A stretch of DNA of 64,000 nucleotides, from assembly GCA_948567375.1 (NCBI GenBank), contig OX419760.1, positions 64,471,398 to 64,535,397 of the forward strand, read 5' to 3'. Position 1 is the first letter of the stretch; each line of letters opens with the position of its first letter. Shown here piece by piece: positions 54,861 to 64,000 of the stretch. The notes beneath the pieces were generated by a model. That model did not search any database. It was not told the origin of the DNA and saw only the letters and a list, made by a program, of their open reading frames with translations. The translations under genes and the position numbers were made by a program. The stretch is from Lunularia cruciata (lineage: Eukaryota; Streptophyta; Marchantiopsida; Lunulariales; Lunulariaceae).

Positions 54861-55226
54861 ATGGAAATTGAGGAGTATCATAGAGAGGTTGAAAGTGATC
54901 ATATGGAAGAGATGCTCAAAGGACCATGGCTGATCAAGTTTTATACCATTGTTGATTCCAGGCCATACATGAAGTGGTGTTGGTTGGATAAAAATCAAAT
55001 CCAAGAAGTAGCAGAAGACATTTGGGAAATCAATTTGGGTGCACTTGGCTTGAAAATAACATTTGGTATTGAGTATACAAAACCTTATGTGAGTGATAAT
55101 CAAATTTTTCTCAAAAGATGTTTTGTTGGCTGTATAATTCTATATGCCAAATCCCAAAACTATGTTAAATCAAATTTGGAATACCTTGAATTTGATTGTC
55201 AAGTAGACAAGTTGCATGGTGGATAA
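54861..55226 (+). CDS. Hypothetical protein, 121 residues
   Basis: An open frame from ATG 54861 (MEIEEYHREVESDH) to TAA 55224-55226 with aromatic-rich composition (YMKWCWLDKN, EDIWEIN). It lies just after the TRIM-like repeats in AT-rich sequence. I do not recognise the family and see no intron or promoter signal. It may be a chance frame or a fragment of an element. Confidence 0.25.
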   Translation: MEIEEYHREVESDHMEEMLKGPWLIKFYTIVDSRPYMKWCWLDKNQIQEVAEDIWEINLGALGLKITFGIEYTKPYVSDNQIFLKRCFVGCIILYAKSQNYVKSNLEYLEFDCQVDKLHGG

Positions 55227-55975
55227 ACCCTAAACATGACTACCATGCAAACTAGTGTATGCCACACAAACCATGTTGTATAGTTTACACTGATATGTTT
55301 ATTAATTATTATAGTCCCATTTTCACCTTTGCAAAGTACTTAGCATGTGTACTAAGGAATATGATTCATAAAATTACTTTGGTATTCTTATATTCATAAG
55401 CAATCAATTAAGTCTTATATTTTGTAATCCCATGTGTTTATTGATTCATTCTATTCATTAATGTTGTTTAATAAAAAAAAATTGTTTGCTTTCTTTCCCA
55501 ATTTCCTCCAAGAAAAAAAATTGGGGAAAGAGAATGAACCAACAAGCTAGTAGCAAGTAGCCATAATGTAGCTATAGATCCGTGCAACATTAAACAAAAG
55601 AGACTCTTATTTGTACCAGGTGAATATCCTTGTACAACATCAAATAAAATCCCAAGAAAAACCAATACTTAGAGTGTGATTTGTATTTCCAACACAAAAT
55701 GTAAGTCTCATGTACACAATACTACAAAGAGCTACCCATGTAGTACAAGAATTTACATTAAGGATGCCAAGAAAGCTTGGCGTAAGAGAATATCATATTA
55801 CAACAATTGATCAATAGAGGGTATATTTGAGTTCTACATGAGTTCTCATGCTAAGTTAGAGCCATAGCAAGATTAAGATTATATATCTCATTGGCTGAAA
55901 AAGAGTCACCGCAATTAACTAGTTATTTTATCTTCAATAAATAGTTGATTCTAACACTAGTTATTGATAAGACAA
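55227..55975. other. AT-rich stretch
   Basis: No gene is seen. A short fold-back (TCTTTCCCAATTT with AAATTGGGGAAAGA) lies at about 55491-55532. Confidence 0.5.
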
Positions 55976-55977
55976 AG

Positions 55978-56810
55978 GATGGGAAGATCCCATTGAGCAA
56001 AATAAAGAGAGCCTTTGACATAGGGGTAAAATGGGACCAAGCTCCATGAATTTTCCCTACAACACTTGAGATATTTAAAGTAGCTAAGTTGTATGGTTTA
56101 CAAATAAATCAAGTATCAAAAAAAGCATCATCTAGTGTGATTTTTCTCTTATGGATCATACCAATCAATGATTTTTGTAGAGTAAGGGACACTTAAAATA
56201 AAATATGTTGTCAAATATGAAAGTAAGAGCAATTTCATTGACATCTAGAATGATATGTATTGGTGTATTCTTTGAAAAATGTGTCAAATGCTATAACATC
56301 CATCATTTTATATAATTCCAATGCTAGAGGAAGAAAGAGATGACCTCATTGGATACCTTTATACTTGGAGATCTTGCATGCTATTACTTCATTCACCACT
56401 CATCCAAAAGGATGGGTGGTCATTCCTTCCAACACTACATGATGGTGAGTTTATAACAACAATATATAGTACATTTACCTTATCATCTTGAACCAAATAT
56501 AAGTTTACATTGATTTGTGTTGTCTACAAAACATACCAACAATCCCTCCAAGGTAAAGTATACACTCTTTCATGCCATAGCAAACACTATATCATTGAAA
56601 ATATCATGTGCAGCTATCCTTTGTCCTCCAAAACACATTGTCACATATGGACTTCTTCTGCATCTAGTATAGAATCAATGAGTAATGAAAATGTTGATAG
56701 GTGGACCAAACCTAGGCAAAACCTCATCGCAATCGCAGTAGAGAAAGTAATTAGTATGAATTGAATTGCCATAATGTTCAGTCGAGCTAGGATCAATCTA
56801 AAGAGTTCCT
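55978..56810 (-). mobile_element. 5'-truncated LINE copy C, minus strand
   Basis: The reverse complement follows LINE copy B from about 25270 to its tail: TGAGGTTTTGCCTAGGTTTGG, the cysteine-rich CCHC region, the endonuclease-like region, and the tail with CTTCCCATCC. The hairpin is degraded (ATGGGACCAAGCTCCAT, 56031-56047). It is more AT-rich than copy B, consistent with C-to-T decay. Confidence 0.8.
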
Positions 56811-56883
56811 CATTATTCTTTCAATCAGTGGTATTCTTCCATATAAACCATAAAACTCACCTTTAGAGAAAATAACTCTACAA

Positions 56884-56995
56884 AATAACAAGAAGGATGT
56901 GAAGACTCGTCAAGATAAGAGAAGACATAGATAAGACATAACACCAAGTACAATGGGGTTAAGCCCCGTAAGTATCCAATACACTCAAAACGGTT
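56884..56995 (-). mobile_element. LINE 3' tail D, minus strand
   Basis: The reverse complement reads GGGGCTTAACCCC (56954-56968), then CTTATC-TGTCTTCTC and a TTCACATCCTTCTT block. It lies next to copy C in the same orientation. Confidence 0.7.
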
Positions 56996-57980
56996 CTATT
57001 CAAATTAGAACAACAAATCATTTTCAAAGTCAAATCGTGAGTGGTTCAAATCATATCTTTTTTTAAATATAATAAAAGTGAATGTATACACTGGAATCTA
57101 TTGTACCTCTACTGCTGTCTAGAAGGTTGCGAAGGGTAGGTGATGTTCTGTATGTTTCCAATCATTAGGGCTTTCGGGTTAGTTTTCCTCGTCTTGGACC
57201 ACATTCTGACCTGCAGGTAAGAACAACACAAATGTTTCTCCAAGACCATTGCTCTTGTATGAGGTGTTCTTGCGATGAAGAGCACAGTAAGGAGCGCTGC
57301 GAGCGGGAAAGGAGCAAAAGCGGCTCCGTCTTCGTTTTGCCGCTCGCCGGAGTTTTCGTGTCGAAACACGGCAAGGCAGGCTATATCGCCTCTCAGGGTA
57401 TTCACGCGAACATTGAGATGCAATTTCTTTTGAGAGGCGTTTGAGATTGGCCTAGCGTTTGGGCAGAAACTCGAACTGTGGGAATCAGTCAGTTCGCTTC
57501 TTCACTCGGAAGTGCGTATTTGTATTTTTCTCCCTCCTGTTCCTTTCGCCAGCACATTTTTGCCTTCGAATTGTTATCTCATGATTCTTTGCTCTTTGTC
57601 TCACAGCGTTTTACGGTCAGTTATGTTGGTGTGGAGGAAGTAAAGAGGTCGAGGAATTGCTTGATCGGTGCTTGTTATTGATTTTTCCTTTCAGCTCGGA
57701 TATGTGCCTTTTTGTCGATGGCAATTCTAAATTTATGAAACACTTGTTAAATCCCTACATTTTGGAGATGTCAATCTGGAGCCTCTTCGGTCGGTATCGA
57801 AGTATATACCGTGTTTGTTATCATTATGCTGAATCTGGAGAGCTATCATTCCCCTCTTGAGTTTTCCTCTATTATTCTATGTTCTAATTGGGTTCCATTT
57901 CTGGGCTTAGGTCTGTGAGCCGTCGAAACAAAGCCATATTCTCTCGTGGAGTTACGAGTCCCATCTTCGAGAACTGTGCA
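56996..57980. promoter_or_regulatory. Upstream region of PRMT10
   Basis: The PRMT10 promoter and 5' UTR should lie here. A GC-richer block (57200-57440) contrasts with the AT-rich sequence to its left and may be the start of the transcribed region. The acceptor-like TTTCTGGGCTTAG (57898-57910) could end a 5' UTR intron. No core motif is certain. Confidence 0.35.
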
Positions 57981-61123
<3,143 letters not shown>

Positions 61124-62220
61124 TCGACTCAGGGACAGTTTACTAGGGATTCAGATCGACTCGTGCCTCTTAGAAGAGCAAATGGCCGGGTTATCACCAA
61201 AAGGATTAGTGACTATAGGAATATGAGAGTTACATCCGTGGAAGAGTCTGCAGGGAGCAGATTCTCAATTTTCTTGGTTACAGGAACCTTATATGGATAT
61301 TCTTTGGAGATCTTACAATCAAACACAACACGCCATGCCTTGTGTAATAGCGAGATCAATCGATCCGTTAAGACGAGATGTGAGCGGTATGTTCTTCTCG
61401 TCATGCGTAACGTAACGTGGCACATTAATCCTACTTGGCAAGTAATCTCTTTGACGACTAGACCATGTCCTTGTATTTCCTTACCTACGCGGTCGTCTTT
61501 GTTTATCGTGGCAATTCGGAAACCGACTGAATTTCTGTTATTGAGGGTCTTTGAATTGAGTCACTTCAATACTCTAGAGAACGATGCCTAGAATCTGTGA
61601 CACATAGAAATGTGTAATTTTGGGGCAAGTGGTCTGCTAAGGAAGAGAACAAAATGATCCATGTCCAGCTATGGGCGGAATGCATGTTGGATGGGTGGAA
61701 TTTTAAAAGTCGGAAACGGATTTTAAACAACAGTTTCGGATCGGAGTGCACAGCCCGAATCGAAGGAAATTAGGTTCAGTCTGAATTCTTCGTTCATGTT
61801 GAAATCTAATCAATTCAATTCGGACTTAATTCTCAACCCGATTTCAGGGCCAGACTGGGGCTTGCACGAAGGTTGTTAGATTGACTCAAGATGAACGGTA
61901 AATTCGGTCGGATTTGAGCCCAACTAGAAAGAGCTAATCAAACTTCCGAGCCAGAGTGTGTTTTGGGCCCGGTCCGAATTGAAGCGCGATGGACAAGAAG
62001 TTACAACTTTGACCCGGACGGGAAGTCAGACCAAAGAACCTAACTTTCCAAAGAAAGGGAAATTAGCCCGAAAGATGACCTTGGGATTTAGCGGAAAACA
62101 GCAGTTAGGAAGATCGGAAACTTTCTCTTTCTGGAAGTACTACGCTTAGTTTAAGCTGGAAAAAGATTGAGGTTTCTTGTGGACTACAAATGAGATCTTG
62201 CAAACAAGCTATTTACATTT
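61124..62220. other. Downstream of PRMT10
   Basis: Probable 3' UTR then intergenic sequence. No gene is seen. The segment 61690-62030 is rich in TTCGG/CCGAA-type short words, an unusual but unexplained composition. Confidence 0.4.
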
Positions 62221-62224
62221 TGGT

Positions 62225-62300
62225 TGAGAAAGGAGTGGCAAGAGGCTCTGAAAAAGATCCGAGAAAGGAGTGGCAAGAGGCTCTGAAAAAAATCAGAGAA
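62225..62300 (+). repeat. Short tandem duplication, 35 bp unit
   Basis: GAGAAAGGAGTGGCAAGAGG followed by CTCTGAAAAAGATC occurs at about 62226 and again at 62261. It sits at the edge of the larger subtelomeric duplication. Confidence 0.85.
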
Positions 62301-62304
62301 AGGC

Positions 62305-62776
62305 AGACAAAGTTATCACCGAGCAATTGAGGAGCAAAAGTAGAATTATGGTGTTCAAAATAAGGTACTTATCACCTCAAACTTCATGAACTAAGGTTGT
62401 GGAAGAGTGTCTTGGTGATTTCCTTAAGAACAAAGATGGCTCAATTGAGAAAAAGGTGTTTTTGTGAAGGCAATGCTACTCCACCCAGTCAAAACCTTTG
62501 TGAGGGGATATATGGTTTGATAGGATTGAGCATCAATAGACAAAACTATCACCGAGCACTTGAGGAGAAAAAGTAGAATTATAGTGTTCAAAAGAAGGGT
62601 ATCTCTAGCCTTTTCACCTCAACTTTCAAGAACTAAGGTGGAGGATTAGTCTCTTGACTATTTTCTTAACAATATATATGACTCAATAGAGAAAAAGTTT
62701 GGTGCTACCAATTCTACTCCACCCAATCAAACCTTTGAGAGGGGATATATGCTTTGATAGGATTGAGCATCAACAT
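62305..62776 (+). repeat. Subtelomeric tandem duplication, about 235 bp unit
   Basis: Two imperfect units start AGACAAAGTTATCACCGAGCA (about 62307) and AGACAAAACTATCACCGAGCA (about 62537). Both end TTTGATAGGATTGAGCATCAA. They differ by substitutions and short indels. No coding content is evident. Confidence 0.85.
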
Positions 62777-62879
62777 AAATAGTTCTCCAGAGTACTTAAG
62801 AGTGGGATTGTTAATTTTAGGGATGAAAAGTTCTAATTGTTTCATGATCAAAGGTGATTTGTTTGAACCTAATATTTTG

Positions 62880-63485
62880 TAGAGGAATCTAGTGTTTAAT
62901 CTAGTGTAGAGGAATCTAATGAGTACACAAGAACTTCCAATAGAAACACAAGAGAAGAAACACAAGGCTTTAGCCCTCAATACTCTGATGCCCCAAAGCA
63001 CCACCTTGTCTTTATTATATCGCAACGAGTATCCTCTCAAAGGGAACTCCACCTTTGGATCAGATACATGGATTGTTGACATGTTAGTGAGCTCCACCTT
63101 TAGATTATTTGCATGGATGCATGACACGTCAATCTTTATCCTATTTGTTTGGTCAAACAAGTTTGACCAAACAAGTTTGACCAGAGAGAATCTTAAGGGA
63201 ATATTCTTACAAGAAGCTTAGAACAACATGGGTGAGGTATAGTTGGAAAGCTCTCAACAAGACTAACATAGGGGGCTATTTTCTCAAAGGAAGCAAGGGA
63301 ATCTTTCCAATTTTGAAGCCTAATTCATACGTTTAGATCTTCAAAATTGGCTCTAAAGTTTTGACCTCTACCCTATTAGTGGAAATATTCTTTTAGTGAC
63401 ACCTTTATATGATCTATATAGACAATTACTTATAACTTCCTTCAAGATATTACCAAACCAATTTCCACATGTAGATAATAAGGGT
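62880..63485 (-). mobile_element. Inverted fragment of the chromovirus LTR
   Basis: The reverse complement aligns along its whole length with 18125-18720 (shared words include CTTTAGAGCCAATTTTG, GAGCTTTCCAAC, ATCCATGTATCTGATCCAA and TTTGAGAGGATMC). It also includes about 20 bases left of the LTR start, so it is the end of an element, not a clean solo LTR. Confidence 0.75.
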
Positions 63486-63690
63486 TGCTAATGGCAGTGG
63501 CATGAAAAGTTTGTTTAAAAATGCAGCATTGTTCTAACAAGAGTAGTCATTTCAGAATACTTTTGCAATGAGGGTGGACTCACCTTAGTGGTTCAAGATA
63601 GGAATGAAAATAGATTTTTCAAGCATGAGAGTTTGACTCCCTTCTAGTGGCTAAAGTTCGGACTTGAACCCCCTTACTGGTTCAACTTAA
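63486..63690. other. Short unique stretch before the telomeric tract
   Basis: No feature is seen between the inverted LTR and the first telomere-like repeats. Confidence 0.5.
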
Positions 63691-63694
63691 GGAC

Positions 63695-64000
63695 TTAGGG
63701 TTTAAGGGTTAAGGGTTAAGGGTTTAAGGGCTAAGGGTTATAGGTTTTAGGGGTTTAGGGTTTGAGTCTAGCGTTTAGGGTTTACGGTCAAGGGTTTAGG
63801 GATAGGGTTTAGCGTTGGGTTTAGGGGTTTAGGGGTTTAGGGTTTAGGGTTTAGGGGTTTAGGGTTTAGTGTTGGGTTTAGGGTTTAGGGTTTAGGGTTT
63901 AGGTTTTGGGTTTAGGGTTTAGGGTTTAGGGTTTAGGGTTTAGGGTTTTAGGGTTTTAGGGTTTAGGGTGGGGTTTAGGGTTTAGGGTTTAGGGTTTAGG
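63695..64000 (+). repeat. Telomeric TTTAGGG tract with degenerate proximal end
   Basis: At the left, variants such as TTAAGGG, TTTAAGGG, CTAAGGG and TTATAGG predominate. From about 63825 the canonical TTTAGGG becomes regular, with occasional TTTAGGGG, TTTTAGGG and GTTGGG. The G-rich strand reads 5' to 3' toward the right edge, the orientation of a right-hand chromosome end. An internal telomeric block cannot be excluded from the window alone. Confidence 0.93.

Noticed and set aside
57109..57423. Minus-strand open frame of 104 codons upstream of PRMT10
   Set aside because: No motif, two overlapping frames of similar length on the same strand, and location in a GC-richer promoter region suggest chance.
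63695..64000. CRISPR-like or other spaced array
   Set aside because: The repeats are contiguous TTTAGGG heptamers without unique spacers, a telomeric tract.

Overview
The window looks like a nuclear chromosome arm of a streptophyte (a land plant or charophyte alga), running into a telomere at its right edge. Three intron-containing host genes read clearly after splicing by eye. They are a UDP-sugar pyrophosphorylase (plus strand, about 28.2-46.3 kb, 16 exons found), a 40S ribosomal protein eS21 (minus strand, 49.7-50.2 kb, 3 exons) and a plant-type PRMT10 arginine methyltransferase (plus strand, 58.0-61.1 kb, 7 exons). The last 300 bases are Arabidopsis-type TTTAGGG repeats whose G-rich strand points right, as at a right chromosome end. 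I cannot name the species.

Layout. 1-6.6 kb: most of a Ty3/gypsy element whose single-frame polyprotein carries a DNMT3/DRM-like C5-cytosine methyltransferase between protease and reverse transcriptase and ends in a PHD finger. 6.6-12.8 kb: retroelement debris with an accessory acidic/coiled-coil ORF and a Gag-only unit between 202-bp candidate LTRs. 13.5-18.7 kb: a decayed Ty3 chromovirus with a chromodomain. 19.5-26.15 kb: two tandem copies of a non-LTR retrotransposon with a C2H2 finger and a restriction-like endonuclease tail. 26.3-26.8 kb: a minus-strand LEA-like pseudogene.

28.2-46.3 kb is the UDP-sugar pyrophosphorylase gene. One of its introns (35.7-44.5 kb) holds a chain of three Ty1/copia units, yet the exons flanking it stay in frame. 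Just downstream, about 1 kb of the gene's 5' part, including a broken copy of its first recognised exon, recurs in inverted orientation. eS21, AT-rich debris, a TRIM-like pair of direct repeats, minus-strand LINE fragments, PRMT10, a subtelomeric tandem duplication, an inverted chromovirus LTR and the telomeric tract follow.

Most notable: (1) a retrotransposon with its own DNA methyltransferase plus a histone-reader-type finger; (2) three long element ORFs broken almost only by TAG and TGA codons in an otherwise intact frame, as expected if CAG and CGA codons were lost by deamination of methylated cytosine; (3) a conserved 3' hairpin in dispersed tails of the LINE family; (4) structural copying around the UDP-sugar pyrophosphorylase and eS21 genes. 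The host genes are unrelated housekeeping functions (nucleotide-sugar salvage, translation, protein methylation) and do not form a pathway.
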